Source: an uncultured Acetatifactor sp.
GTDB lineage: Bacteria > Bacillota > Clostridia > Lachnospirales > Lachnospiraceae
Reading direction: 5' to 3'
DNA length: 64,000 nucleotides
NCBI GenBank assembly: GCA_934426825.1
Contig: CAKRYI010000001.1
Span: 186,001-250,000 of the forward strand
Below, piece after piece: positions 37,233 through 46,619 of the stretch (its first letter is position 1; each line of letters starts with the position of its first letter). Made by a program: the position numbers and the translations under genes. The notes below the pieces were generated by a model, which made no database searches, was not told the origin of the DNA, and saw nothing but the letters and a program-made list of their open reading frames with translations.

Positions 37233-38006
37233 ATGCAAAATATATTGGAATTGAACGGTATCGGTTACTCCTATCACAGCTTGCAAGGTGAAACCAGAGC
37301 CCTTAAAAGCATTTCCTTCGGGGTAAAAGACGGTGAATTTCTGGCGATTGTAGGCCCCAGCGGATGCGGCAAATCCACGCTTTTGTCCATTATTGCAGGC
37401 CTGATCCAGCCGGAGGCAGGCACTATTGTGGTAAATAATCCCGACGGTTCCTTAAGATACCCTCGCATCGGCTATATGCTGCAGAGAGACCATTTGTTTG
37501 AGTGGCGCACCGTTTACCAGAATGCCATTCTTGGGTTGGAAATCCATCATATGATAACGCCTGAGCGGCTTGCCCATGTGGAGCGGCTGTTGCGGGATTA
37601 TGATTTATATAAATTCAAAGACAAACGTCCGAGTGAGTTGTCCGGCGGAATGAAACAGAGAGCGGCGCTTATCAGAACACTGGCATTGAATCCGCAGATA
37701 CTTTTGATGGATGAACCGTTCAGCGCCTTGGACTATCAGACAAGGCTTATGGTCTCTGCCGACATTTGCGGTCTGATCCGGGCAGCCGGTAAAACCATGA
37801 TTATCATTACCCACGATTTATCGGAGGCAATCAGTCTTGCTGACCGCGTCATCATCCTTTCCGGCAGACCGGCATACGTCAAAAAAGAACTGCCGATTCA
37901 CCTGACACTGCCGGATTCTTCTCCGCTGGCGGCAAGAAATGCACCGGAATTTCCGGATTATTTTAATCAACTGTGGGAGGAACTGACAAGTGAAGACGAA
38001 CAATAA
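37233..38006 (+). CDS. ABC importer ATPase (SsuB/TauB type)
   Basis: Start at ATG 37233, where AAGGGG precedes; the ATG 24 bases upstream has no site. The 257-residue ATPase has Walker A GPSGCGKST, signature LSGGMKQRAALI, Walker B LLMDEPFSALD and H-loop IITHDLSEA. It belongs to the nitrate/sulfonate/taurine subfamily. It overlaps the permease gene by 17 bases. No periplasmic-type binding protein is encoded nearby, so the substrate (sulfonate, pyrimidine or other) is unknown. Confidence 0.9.
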   Translation: MQNILELNGIGYSYHSLQGETRALKSISFGVKDGEFLAIVGPSGCGKSTLLSIIAGLIQPEAGTIVVNNPDGSLRYPRIGYMLQRDHLFEWRTVYQNAILGLEIHHMITPERLAHVERLLRDYDLYKFKDKRPSELSGGMKQRAALIRTLALNPQILLMDEPFSALDYQTRLMVSADICGLIRAAGKTMIIITHDLSEAISLADRVIILSGRPAYVKKELPIHLTLPDSSPLAARNAPEFPDYFNQLWEELTSEDEQ

Positions 38007-38805
38007 AAAAGAATTGACGACACAGGAACAGTTTGTCAAACGGCACCAAAAACACCACCGTCAGATAACCTCATGGCGTTTTTTGCTTTTAGCCGCCTTT
38101 CTGGTTCTCTGGGAAGTGAGTGCCGACACCGGACTGATTGACAGCTTCTTCTTTTCCAGCCCGGTAAGGGTTATCCGCCTCTTTGCGGGTATGTGTATTG
38201 ACGGCTCGATTTTTTACCATATCGGAATCACCCTGTTGGAAACGGTGCTCAGCTTTGTTCTGGTATTTCTTATCAGTCTGACGGTGTCCACGCTTTTGTG
38301 GTATTCGGGAAAGCTGTCGGAAATACTGGAGCCTTATCTGGTAGTGCTGAACAGTCTGCCCAAGTCCGCTCTTGCGCCGTTATTTATTGTATGGCTGGGC
38401 ACGGGTACAACAACCATTATCATTGCCGGAATTTCCGTCGCACTGTTTGGTTCCATTATCAGCTTTTACAGCGGATTCCAGCAGTGCGATGCGGGCAAAA
38501 TCACACTGATTTACACTTTGGGCGGCAGCAAGCGGGACGCCTTCCACAAGGTGGTGCTGCCAAGCTCCGTTCCGGTACTGCTCTCCACCACCAAAGTCAA
38601 TATCGGTCTGGCACTGGTGGGTGTTATTATCGGAGAGTTTCTCGCCGCAAGACGGGGACTCGGCTACCTGATTATTTACGGTTCGCAGGTGTTCCAGTTG
38701 AATCTCGTAATTACTTCTATTATACTCCTATGTATCATCGCCATGGGATTTTACAAAGGAACCCAGCTTGTGGAATACAAAATCCGAAAAAGCATGAAGC
38801 TGTAA
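37990..38805 (+). CDS. ABC importer permease (SsuC/TauC type)
   Basis: A 271-residue permease starting at GTG, nine bases after GGGAGG. It has about six helices and the EAA-type loop (YTLGGSKRDAFHKVVLPSSV) that contacts the ATPase. The start lies inside the ATPase gene, so translation is coupled. The pair lacks its own binding protein; one may be encoded elsewhere. Confidence 0.9.
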   Translation: MKTNNKKELTTQEQFVKRHQKHHRQITSWRFLLLAAFLVLWEVSADTGLIDSFFFSSPVRVIRLFAGMCIDGSIFYHIGITLLETVLSFVLVFLISLTVSTLLWYSGKLSEILEPYLVVLNSLPKSALAPLFIVWLGTGTTTIIIAGISVALFGSIISFYSGFQQCDAGKITLIYTLGGSKRDAFHKVVLPSSVPVLLSTTKVNIGLALVGVIIGEFLAARRGLGYLIIYGSQVFQLNLVITSIILLCIIAMGFYKGTQLVEYKIRKSMKL

Positions 38806-38807
38806 CG

Positions 38808-38828
38808 AAAAGGAGCCTGTGCGGCTCC
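38808..38828 (-). terminator. second hairpin downstream of tRNA-Thr
   Basis: GGAGCC-5 bases-GGCTCC, followed on the minus strand by TTTTCG. It also lies just after the plus-strand permease stop, where it could act as a weak terminator. Confidence 0.5.
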
Positions 38829-38840
38829 CTACATATCGCA

Positions 38841-38872
38841 AAATAAAAAAATGCCGCGAAACCAGCATTTTT
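38841..38872 (-). terminator. terminator after tRNA-Thr
   Basis: On the minus strand AAAAATGC pairs with GCATTTTT across ten bases and is followed by more T (TTATTTTG). It starts a few bases past the tRNA 3' end. Confidence 0.75.
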
Positions 38873-38877
38873 CAAAA

Positions 38878-38950
38878 AGCTCCCGAGGGGACTCGAACCC
38901 CTGACCTATTGATTACGAATCAATTGCTCTACCAACTGAGCCACGGAAGC
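38878..38950 (-). tRNA. tRNA-Thr (anticodon CGU)
   Basis: The minus strand folds as a full cloverleaf: acceptor GCTTCCG/CGGGAGC (one G-U pair), D arm GCTC..GAGC, anticodon stem ATTGA/TCAAT with loop TTCGTAA (anticodon CGU, reading ACG), and T arm AGGGG-TTCGAGT-CCCCT. The 73-base gene does not encode CCA. CGU is the rarer threonine isoacceptor, so another tRNA-Thr must exist elsewhere. Confidence 0.95.
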
Positions 38951-39092
38951 AATATTCGGTTGCAAAACACAGCAACTAGATTGTATTATATCGGTTCTCG
39001 AATTATTTTGCAACCATTAAATATTTTTTTCGTATAATTTTTTTTGAATTTTCTTGGATTCCTTGTAAAACACACGGAATATATAGTGAAAT

Positions 39093-39980
39093 CTACCTCA
39101 TATGCACATCCACCTGTGGGAACGGAATCTCTATTCCGGCTTCGTCCAGTGCATATTTGCAATTCTCGGTCAGGCGCCATTTGCCGTCCCAGTAATCCTC
39201 ATTTGACAGCCAGCAGCGGACAATCAGTTGAACACAGGACTCGCCCAGTTCATCCACAACCACCCGCATTTCCTTATCGTGCAGCACTTTAGCATCGGCG
39301 GTAATCATTTCCTCCAGCACCTGCTTCGCCTTCTTAATGTCCGACTGATAGGAAATTCCTACCGAAATATCCAGTCTTCTGCACTGCCCTGCCGTCACAT
39401 TGGTGAGACTGTTGTTGGCAAGACTGCCGTTTGGAAGGACAATCACTTTGTTGTCAAAAGTGACTAATTTCGTATAAAAAATCTGGATTTCCTTTACCGT
39501 TCCTTCCATCTTGGTGGAATTTTCGATAATGTAATCTCCCACTTTAAAAGGCTTCAGCATGAGAATCAGCACGCCGCCCGCCAAATTGGACAAACTGCCC
39601 TGCACAGCAAGACCGATTGCCACACCTGCAGAACCCAAAATGGCAACAATGCTCGCCGCATCCACCCCAAAGGAGGACGCCAACAGTAACACAAGTACCA
39701 CATAGAGTGAGGTTTTCACAAAGGAATCCACAAACTGCATAGCTCCGACTTCCGCACCGGCACGCTTCATTGCCTTGCGAATCAGCTTGCGAATCAGTTT
39801 AATCAACTGAACGCCTATCAGAAAAAACAAAACGGCAAGTACAATGCGGATGCCGAGACTCAGAGCCTTTTCCGGCAGGGTGTCCCACATTTTTTTGAGA
39901 ACACCCGGTTCCATAAAAGGCTCCGCCTCCGCTATCGCTTCCCCAAGACTGTCTGCTATGTTTGAAGTACAGAGTATCAT
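39093..39980 (-). CDS. small-conductance mechanosensitive channel, MscS family
   Basis: A 295-residue channel. Three N-terminal helices include the pore-lining one (SIVAILGSAGVAIGLAVQGS) with the Gly/Ala pattern and the conserved LSNLAGGVLILMLKPFKVGD that follows. The beta domain has VLPNGSLANNSLTN. It protects against osmotic downshock by releasing solutes. The start codon overlaps the glgB stop (ATGA), with GAAGGAG inside glgB, so translation is coupled. Confidence 0.93.
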   Translation of the reverse strand: MILCTSNIADSLGEAIAEAEPFMEPGVLKKMWDTLPEKALSLGIRIVLAVLFFLIGVQLIKLIRKLIRKAMKRAGAEVGAMQFVDSFVKTSLYVVLVLLLASSFGVDAASIVAILGSAGVAIGLAVQGSLSNLAGGVLILMLKPFKVGDYIIENSTKMEGTVKEIQIFYTKLVTFDNKVIVLPNGSLANNSLTNVTAGQCRRLDISVGISYQSDIKKAKQVLEEMITADAKVLHDKEMRVVVDELGESCVQLIVRCWLSNEDYWDGKWRLTENCKYALDEAGIEIPFPQVDVHMR

Positions 39981-42292
39981 TTCTTTGTCTCCTTCTTAGC
40001 CGTTTTCTTTTCGGGAGATTTTCTAATCGGTGTATTCTTGCGGATACGCGCCTCTATCACTTTTTCCAGTTCCTTTTCCGTATAAGGGATAAACTCCAGA
40101 ATACTTACGGACAAAGGCGCCATGCTTACGGTGATGGACTGTGCCCTTGCATCCCACTCCGTATCCTGTGCACGTTTCACACGGGTATTCACCGTGCCGT
40201 TTCCGCCGTATTTTGCATCATCCGTATTCAGGATTTCCTTATATTTTCCCTCGTAGGGAACACCTGTGGTAATATCCTTTGCCACACCGGAAAAGTTTGC
40301 CACTACCACCAGAATATCCTCCGGTGCTTTTCCTTTCCGCAGATAAGTAAGATAGCAGTCATTGGCGGAAATCTGGTTAATCCACTCAAAGCCGTCGGGC
40401 TCTCCGTCCAATTCATAGAGTGCCTTATTGCCGCGGTATAACCGGTTCAAGTCCTTCATCAGCTTTGCAATGCCCTCATGTTCCGGCACTTCACGCAAAT
40501 ACCACTCTACCAGACGATTTTCGTTCCACTCGTCAAATTCACCCAAATCCTGACCCATGAACAACAGCTTCTTTCCGGGATGTGTCATCATATAAGCATA
40601 GGTCAGGCGCAGATTGGCAAACTTATCGCTGCGCTCTCCCGGCATTTTCCCAATCAAAGTAGCCTTTCCGTGAACAACCTCATCATGGGAAAATACAAGC
40701 TGGAACTTCTCGCTGTACGCATAAATCATGCTGAAGGTGAGTTCTCCATGGTGGTAGCTGCGGAAATAAGGGTCATATTTGATATATTCCAGATAATCGT
40801 TCATAAAGCCCATATTCCATTTCAAATCAAAGCCCAGTCCGCCTTCGTTCAGGCTGCCGGTGATAAGAGGAAATGCCGTGCTTTCCTCCGCGATGGAGAG
40901 TACACTGGGATTACGCTTTTTCATAATGGAATTTAAGTGCTTTATCATCTCAATGGCTTCCAGATTCTCGTTTCCGCCATACATATTGGGAATCCATTCT
41001 CCGTCACTGCGTCCGTAATCCAGATAAAGCATGCTTGCCACCGCATCCATACGAATACCGTCCGCATGGAATTTCTCCACCCAGAACAGCGCATTGGCAA
41101 TCAGATAATTGGAAACCTCCGGTCTGCCGTAATTATAAATCAGCGTTCCCCAGTGAGGGTGATACCCCTGTCTGGGATCCTTGTGCTCATACAGGCAGGT
41201 GCCGTCAAAATTCGACAAGCCCTGAGTGTCCCTCGGAAAATGTGCCGGAACCCAGTCCAAAATCACACCGATTCCCGCCTTGTGCAGTTCATTCACAAAG
41301 TACATGAAATCTTCCGGTGTTCCGTAACGCGCGGTAGGTGCATAATATCCGATAACCTGATACCCCCATGAAGCGTCCAAGGGATGTTCCATGACCGGCA
41401 TCAGTTCCACATGCGTGTAACCCATTTCTTTTAAGTACGGAATCAGTTTATCCGCAATGGTGCGGTAATTGGCATATTCTTTGCCCTCCTCCGCCTCCGC
41501 AAAGGAACCGAGGTACATTTCATATACACTGACAGGAGCATCTCCCGTCTGAAAAGTCTCACGATTTTTAATAAAATCCGCATCCTCCCACGCAAAACCG
41601 GATAAATCCGCAATCACGGAGGCGGTGTCCGGGCGGAGCTGTGCCGCATTGCCGTAAGGGTCTGCTTTCAGATAGGTCAGTCCGCCTTTTACTTTCAACT
41701 CAAATTTATAATTCATTCCCGCAAGGGCGCCGGGCACAAAAATCTCAAAAATACCGGAATCCCAGAGTCTGCGCATCTGGTGCACTCTGCCGTCCCAGCC
41801 GTTAAAATCTCCGACCACGCTGACGCGTAGAGCATTCGGTGCCCATACGGCAAAATAAGTACCCTTTTCTCCATCCAAAGTCATGGGGTGGGCGCCCAGT
41901 TTTTCATAAACCGTATAGTGAATCCCGTTCTTAAACTGTTCCGTATCCTGATGGCTGATTTGCGGCTCAAAACGGTAGGCATCACCGACGGTTTTCTCCG
42001 TGCCGTCCGCACAGGTAACATGATACCGGTAAGCCGGAAGTTTCTTTTCCGAAAACAACGCTGCAAAATAACCGTCCTCGTCCGCCAGTTCCATCTTCGC
42101 TTCCTTTGCCTCTTTCGTCACCTCATCCGTCCAGCATATACTAACCTTTTTTGCCTCCGGAAAATACGCCTGAACTAGAGTGTGGGTTCCGGATTTGTGG
42201 GGGCCTAACAGTGCATGGGGATTATCGCATTCCGAATAGATAATTTCTTCTATTTTCGGCCAGTTCATCAGTTTATACAATTTGTTTGTCAT
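39977..42292 (-). CDS. glgB: 1,4-alpha-glucan branching enzyme
   Basis: A 771-residue GH13 enzyme that introduces alpha-1,6 branches into glycogen. Two N-terminal CBM48-like regions (residues about 20-110 and 125-230) precede the barrel. Catalytic residues are visible: the nucleophile in GIRMDAVASMLYLDYG, the acid in SIAEEST, and the third acid in FSHDEVVHGKATL. The C-terminal tail is very basic (IRKSPEKKTAKKETKK). The rest of the glycogen genes are not in the window. Confidence 0.96.
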   Translation of the reverse strand: MTNKLYKLMNWPKIEEIIYSECDNPHALLGPHKSGTHTLVQAYFPEAKKVSICWTDEVTKEAKEAKMELADEDGYFAALFSEKKLPAYRYHVTCADGTEKTVGDAYRFEPQISHQDTEQFKNGIHYTVYEKLGAHPMTLDGEKGTYFAVWAPNALRVSVVGDFNGWDGRVHQMRRLWDSGIFEIFVPGALAGMNYKFELKVKGGLTYLKADPYGNAAQLRPDTASVIADLSGFAWEDADFIKNRETFQTGDAPVSVYEMYLGSFAEAEEGKEYANYRTIADKLIPYLKEMGYTHVELMPVMEHPLDASWGYQVIGYYAPTARYGTPEDFMYFVNELHKAGIGVILDWVPAHFPRDTQGLSNFDGTCLYEHKDPRQGYHPHWGTLIYNYGRPEVSNYLIANALFWVEKFHADGIRMDAVASMLYLDYGRSDGEWIPNMYGGNENLEAIEMIKHLNSIMKKRNPSVLSIAEESTAFPLITGSLNEGGLGFDLKWNMGFMNDYLEYIKYDPYFRSYHHGELTFSMIYAYSEKFQLVFSHDEVVHGKATLIGKMPGERSDKFANLRLTYAYMMTHPGKKLLFMGQDLGEFDEWNENRLVEWYLREVPEHEGIAKLMKDLNRLYRGNKALYELDGEPDGFEWINQISANDCYLTYLRKGKAPEDILVVVANFSGVAKDITTGVPYEGKYKEILNTDDAKYGGNGTVNTRVKRAQDTEWDARAQSITVSMAPLSVSILEFIPYTEKELEKVIEARIRKNTPIRKSPEKKTAKKETKK

Positions 42293-42339
42293 AATATCAT
42301 CCTGCCTTCCGTTCTTCCTCTATTCCATTCCACCGCTTT

Positions 42340-43581
42340 TTACTCGCTCAAATCATGCAAAAACAATCCGCTTCGTAATTTCGGTTCAAACCATGTGGAT
42401 TTGGGAGGCATCAGTCTTCCCGCATCTGCCACGGCAAAGAGTTCCCCGATGGATGTGGGATACATGGAAAATGCCACCTTCATATCCGTGTCAGCGCGGC
42501 GCTCCAATTCTTTGAGTCCACGGATTCCTCCGACAAAATCAATTCTCTTATCGGTCTTGGGATCCTCAATTCCAAGAACCGGTCCGAGCAGATTGTCCTG
42601 CAATACCGATACGTCCAATCCTTTCACCGCATCCTTGCTTAAAATATCCGGTTTGGCGGTAAGAGCATACCACTCCTTTTCCAGATACATACCGAAGGTT
42701 CCCTTCTTTTTCGGTCTATAGGGTTCCTGTCCCTTCTTTTCCACCTCAAAATGCTTGGAAACGGCAAGCAGAAATGCCTCTTTATCCATATGGTTTAAGT
42801 CCTTCACCACACGGTTGTAGTCCATAATGTGCAGCTCTTCATCCGGGAATAAGACAGACAGAAAATAATTAAATTCTTCCTCGCCGGTATAGTTTTCTGC
42901 CTCCTCACGCCGTTTCAGTCCAACCTTCACCGCCGAAGCGCACCTGTGGTGTCCGTCCGCAATATAGACGGACTGTTTTTCCTTAAAAGCATTTCGGATA
43001 CAGGTGATTTCCGCATCCTTGTCAATCACCCAGACTCTGTGGCTGATTCCGTCATCGCTCACAAAATCAAACACCGGCTTTTCCTGTTTTACTTTGGAAA
43101 CGCATTGTCTCAAGACATCATCCGCCCGATATGCCAGAAAAATCGGTCCGGTCTGCATGTTGCAGGTATCCACATGGCAGATTCTGTCCTGTTCCTTATC
43201 GGCTCTGGTATTCTCATGCTTGCGGATTACGTTATTGCAGTAATCGTCAATGGACGCACAGGCAACAATACCGGTCTGGCTCCTGCCGTCCATGCAAAGC
43301 TCATAGAGATAATAGCACGGTTTTGCATCCTGAACAAAACGGCCCTCCGCAATCTGTTCCCGCAGCATATCGCGGGCTTTCTCATAAACCTGCGGTGCAT
43401 AGGTGTCCACATCCTTACCAAACTGTGTCTCCGCTCTGTCGATTGCCAGAAAAGAATAGGGATTCTTTTTCACTACCTCCGTTGCCTCCGCGCGGTTGTA
43501 CACGTCATAGGGCAACGCCGCTATTTTGCTCTCCAGTCCCTGCTTGGGACGAAATGCTTTAAAAGGTCTGATGTCTGCCAT
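42340..43581 (-). CDS. DUF1015 protein (serine-operon associated)
   Basis: A 413-residue soluble protein that begins MADIRPFKAFRPKQGLES and has the family motifs PYDVYNRAEA, YYLYEL, HENTRADKEQDR and YIADGHHRCASAVK. The GHHR region suggests a catalytic or metal site, but the function of DUF1015 is unknown. It often lies next to serC and serA, as it nearly does here. It has its own promoter with an operator-like palindrome and is followed by glgB after 47 bases. Confidence 0.9.
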   Translation of the reverse strand: MADIRPFKAFRPKQGLESKIAALPYDVYNRAEATEVVKKNPYSFLAIDRAETQFGKDVDTYAPQVYEKARDMLREQIAEGRFVQDAKPCYYLYELCMDGRSQTGIVACASIDDYCNNVIRKHENTRADKEQDRICHVDTCNMQTGPIFLAYRADDVLRQCVSKVKQEKPVFDFVSDDGISHRVWVIDKDAEITCIRNAFKEKQSVYIADGHHRCASAVKVGLKRREEAENYTGEEEFNYFLSVLFPDEELHIMDYNRVVKDLNHMDKEAFLLAVSKHFEVEKKGQEPYRPKKKGTFGMYLEKEWYALTAKPDILSKDAVKGLDVSVLQDNLLGPVLGIEDPKTDKRIDFVGGIRGLKELERRADTDMKVAFSMYPTSIGELFAVADAGRLMPPKSTWFEPKLRSGLFLHDLSE

Positions 43582-43628
43582 TGTTAAGTCCTTTCTTCTA
43601 TGTAATAATCCATTTTCACAAAATTCTT

Positions 43629-43664
43629 TAGTTTTATTTTATCAAATAAAACTATACATAACAA
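43629..43664 (-). promoter_or_regulatory. DUF1015 promoter overlapped by a perfect palindrome
   Basis: Minus strand TTGTTA (43659-43664), 17-base spacer, TAAAAT (43636-43641). The 11-bp inverted repeat TAGTTTTATTT / AAATAAAACTA with a four-base centre (43629-43654) covers the -10. This is the layout of a repressor-controlled promoter. Confidence 0.6.
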
Positions 43665-43753
43665 GCATCAGGTGATAAAATGTAATTCAGTTCGATATTG
43701 GAAAGTCGGAAAGAATCATGCAGAAAACGTAAAACCTGCAGAATGGAGGATAT

Positions 43754-44032
43754 ATGACCGAAGAACAGAGAAATTTTATAAATAGAATTAACGCCTACGC
43801 CGAAAAAGAACTGGGCGACATTGACCCCCAAAAGGTACAGGTGTCCGCACAGCTTGAAAAGCTGCGCCCTGTCATGGAAGAGATTGCGGCAGAACGGAAC
43901 ATGGAACTGACCGACCTGTTTATTGAGTATATGGATTTACAGAGCGAAGCGGCATGCCTCACGGAGCAGAAACTGCAGGAAGGCTTGCAGGATTTGAATG
44001 ACGGAGACGGTTATCCACTGCTCTCCCGCTAA
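43754..44032 (+). CDS. small hypothetical protein
   Basis: A 92-residue acidic, helical protein (LEKLRPVMEEIAAERNMELT, DLFIEYMDLQSEAACLTEQK) with GGAGG four bases before the ATG and a terminator after it. No signal peptide, membrane segment or known domain is recognised. Its plus-strand position between minus-strand DUF1015 and serA argues for an independent unit. Confidence 0.65.
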   Translation: MTEEQRNFINRINAYAEKELGDIDPQKVQVSAQLEKLRPVMEEIAAERNMELTDLFIEYMDLQSEAACLTEQKLQEGLQDLNDGDGYPLLSR

Positions 44033-44103
44033 CTTATCCGCATGTCCCTAATCATTTGGAGATATTAATGAAAGCAAGCGGATAATATAAAAGCTAATGA
44101 TAC

Positions 44104-44143
44104 AAAAGATGCGCCGGATGTTAAAATCCAGACGCATCTTTTT
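44104..44143. terminator. bidirectional terminator
   Basis: AAAAGATGCG (44104-44113) pairs with CGCATCTTTT (44133-44142), with a short inner GAT/ATC pair and T-runs on both strands. It separates the small ORF from convergent serA. Confidence 0.85.
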
Positions 44144-44201
44144 CATTACATATTCGATTTCATATTTCTATTCATTTTTCCGATTTTTGGGTTTCCCGTC
44201 T

Positions 44202-45365
44202 TTATTTTACGATTCTTACACGGAATACACCGTCAATCTTCTGCAATTCATCAATAATATCAGCAGTTGCCACATCCTCAATGTCCAACATGGTGTATGC
44301 CACTTCTCCGCGGGACTTGTTGGTCATATCACTGATATTGATTCCCTTTTCACCGAAAATAGCGGCAAACTTGGTAATCATATTGGCAATATTCTTATGG
44401 AAAATAGCTACACGGCCTTTCTGTGCACAGATTCCCATATCGCAGGCAGGATAGTTTACGCTGTTTTTAATATTGCCGTTCTCCAGATAATCCATCATTT
44501 CCTGAACAGCCATCACTGCACAGTTATCCTCGGACTCCTCGGTACTTGCTCCAAGGTGGGGAATTACGATACATCCCTCTGCGCCTGCTGTGGTGGGATT
44601 GGGGAAATCGGACACATAACGTGCAACCTTTCCGCTCTTTAAGCCTTCCAACACATCAGCCTCGTTTGCAAGCAAATCTCTTGCAAAGTTCAGGATAATC
44701 ACGCCATCCTTCATCTTTGCGATTGCTTCTTTGTCAATCATTCCTTTGGTGCTGTCCAACAGGGGAACATGAATGGTGATATAATCACACTCTGCATAAA
44801 TATCATCCACATTCAAAACATGCTTTACCTGTCTGCTCAGGCTCCAGGCAGCATTGACGGACAGATAAGGGTCATATCCGTAAACTTCCATTCCGAGGGA
44901 AGTAGCGGCATTTGCAACCTTGACACCGATAGCGCCAAGACCGATAACGCCGAGTTTTTTACCGGCAATTTCGGTACCTGCAAAATTCTTCTTCTCTTTC
45001 TCTGCGGTTTTGGCAATATTGGCGTCATCCTTTGCGGATTTCACCCACTCGATACCGCCTACAACGTCTCTTGCTGCCAAAAGCATACCTGCCAGTACCA
45101 GCTCCTTTACGCCGTTTGCATTGGCACCGGGAGTATTGAATACAACAATACCTTTTTCTGCACATTTATCCAAAGGGATATTGTTTACACCGGCTCCGGC
45201 TCTTGCTACCGCCAAAAGTTTATCGGGAAGCTCCATTTCGTGCATGGAAGCACTTCTCACCAGAATTCCTTCCGCGTCATTCACATCGTCTGTCAGCTTA
45301 TAGTCTGCTGTCAGATTGTTCAGTCCCACTTTGGAAATCGGGTTCAGACAATTCAGATTAAACAT
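44202..45365 (-). CDS. serA: D-3-phosphoglycerate dehydrogenase
   Basis: A 387-residue enzyme catalysing the first step of serine synthesis. The NAD motif is GVIGLGAIGVKVANAATSLG, the catalytic His is in PHLGASTEESEDN, and the C-terminus has an ACT domain (ISDMTNKSRGEVAYTMLDIE) for possible serine feedback. The segment usually reading NxARG is FARDLLANE here. It follows serC by 12 bases. Confidence 0.96.
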   Translation of the reverse strand: MFNLNCLNPISKVGLNNLTADYKLTDDVNDAEGILVRSASMHEMELPDKLLAVARAGAGVNNIPLDKCAEKGIVVFNTPGANANGVKELVLAGMLLAARDVVGGIEWVKSAKDDANIAKTAEKEKKNFAGTEIAGKKLGVIGLGAIGVKVANAATSLGMEVYGYDPYLSVNAAWSLSRQVKHVLNVDDIYAECDYITIHVPLLDSTKGMIDKEAIAKMKDGVIILNFARDLLANEADVLEGLKSGKVARYVSDFPNPTTAGAEGCIVIPHLGASTEESEDNCAVMAVQEMMDYLENGNIKNSVNYPACDMGICAQKGRVAIFHKNIANMITKFAAIFGEKGINISDMTNKSRGEVAYTMLDIEDVATADIIDELQKIDGVFRVRIVK

Positions 45366-45377
45366 GATATACTCTCC

Positions 45378-46463
45378 TTATTTTAAGTTCTCAGCCTCAA
45401 ACTTCTTCATAAATTCAACTAATTTCTCAACACCTTCGATGGGCATTGCGTTGTAAATACTTGCACGCATACCGCCAACGGTTCTGTGTCCTTTCAGATT
45501 TTCAAATCCGGCAGCCTTTGCCTCAGCGACAAACTTTGCATCCAAATCCGCATCACCGGTAACGAAAGGAACGTTCATCAAAGAGCGGTCTTCCTTGCGG
45601 ACAGTACCCTTGAACAGCTTGCTCTCATCCAGATAATCGTACAGAATCTTGGCTTTCTTTTCGTTGCGCTCTTTCATTGCTTCCAGACCGCCCATCTTTT
45701 TCAGCCATTTGAATACCTTGCCGCAGATATAAATACCGTATGCGGGAGGGGTATTGTACAGGGACTCTGCATCTGCATGAATTTTGTAACGCAGCATGGT
45801 GGGAGTTCCGGGAAGTACATCTTCGGTAATCAGATCCTCACGGATAATGACGATTACCACGCCTGCAGGTCCGATATTCTTCTGAACACCGCCGTAGATT
45901 ACACCGTACTTGGTAACATCCACCGGCTCAGAAAGGAAACAACTGGACACGTCTGCAACCAACGGCTTGCCCTTGGTGTTAGGCAGGGTCTTAAACTTTG
46001 TACCGTAAATGGTATTGTTTTCACAGATATATACATAATCAGCATCTTCGCTGATGGGAAGATCGGAACAATCCGGAATATAAGAAAATGTTTTATCTTC
46101 GGAGGAAGCAATTTTGTTTGCCTTTCCGTAAATACATGCTTCCTGATATGCCTTCTTTGCCCACTGACCGGTTACGATATAGTCAGCAACCTTATTTTTC
46201 ATAAGGTTCATGGGAATCATGGCAAACTGCTGGCTGGCACCGCCCTGCAGGAATAAAACCTTGTAATTGTCGGGGATATTCATCAGGTCTCTTAAATCTG
46301 CTTCTGCTTCCTTGATAATCGTATCATATGCCTTGGAACGATGGCTCATCTCCATAACGGACATTCCTGTTCCGCGATAATCCAACATTTCATCGGCTGC
46401 TTCTTTTAAAACTTCTTCCGGCAGAACCGCAGGGCCTGCAGAAAAATTGTAAACTCTTGCCAT
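45378..46463 (-). CDS. serC: phosphoserine aminotransferase
   Basis: Start at ATG 46463, behind GAGGAGG, 44 codons inside the longest frame. The 361-residue class V aminotransferase makes phosphoserine. The N-terminus is typical (MARVYNFSAGPAVLPEEVLK); the PLP lysine lies in GVIYGGVQKNIGPAGV, and GTGMSVMEMSHRSK and LQGGASQQFAMIPMNL are other family motifs. First gene of serCA, with its own promoter. serB is not nearby. Confidence 0.96.
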   Translation of the reverse strand: MARVYNFSAGPAVLPEEVLKEAADEMLDYRGTGMSVMEMSHRSKAYDTIIKEAEADLRDLMNIPDNYKVLFLQGGASQQFAMIPMNLMKNKVADYIVTGQWAKKAYQEACIYGKANKIASSEDKTFSYIPDCSDLPISEDADYVYICENNTIYGTKFKTLPNTKGKPLVADVSSCFLSEPVDVTKYGVIYGGVQKNIGPAGVVIVIIREDLITEDVLPGTPTMLRYKIHADAESLYNTPPAYGIYICGKVFKWLKKMGGLEAMKERNEKKAKILYDYLDESKLFKGTVRKEDRSLMNVPFVTGDADLDAKFVAEAKAAGFENLKGHRTVGGMRASIYNAMPIEGVEKLVEFMKKFEAENLK

Positions 46464-46521
46464 TTTTCTAAAATCCTCCTCAAAATTGTTTTTAGGGCTA
46501 TTTGCCGAAAACCATAGGTAT

Positions 46522-46550
46522 AGAATAATCTTTCCCTGTGCTTTAGTCAA
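46522..46550 (-). promoter_or_regulatory. promoter for serCA
   Basis: Minus strand TTGACT (46545-46550), 17-base spacer, TATTCT (46522-46527), about 60 bases upstream of serC. No serine T-box is seen in the short leader. Confidence 0.65.
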
Positions 46551-46619
46551 CTGCATTGATAAATTATTTTCAATTTGTACGCTTGTCGCGGACAAATTGG
46601 CATATTTTGTGTTTTGATG

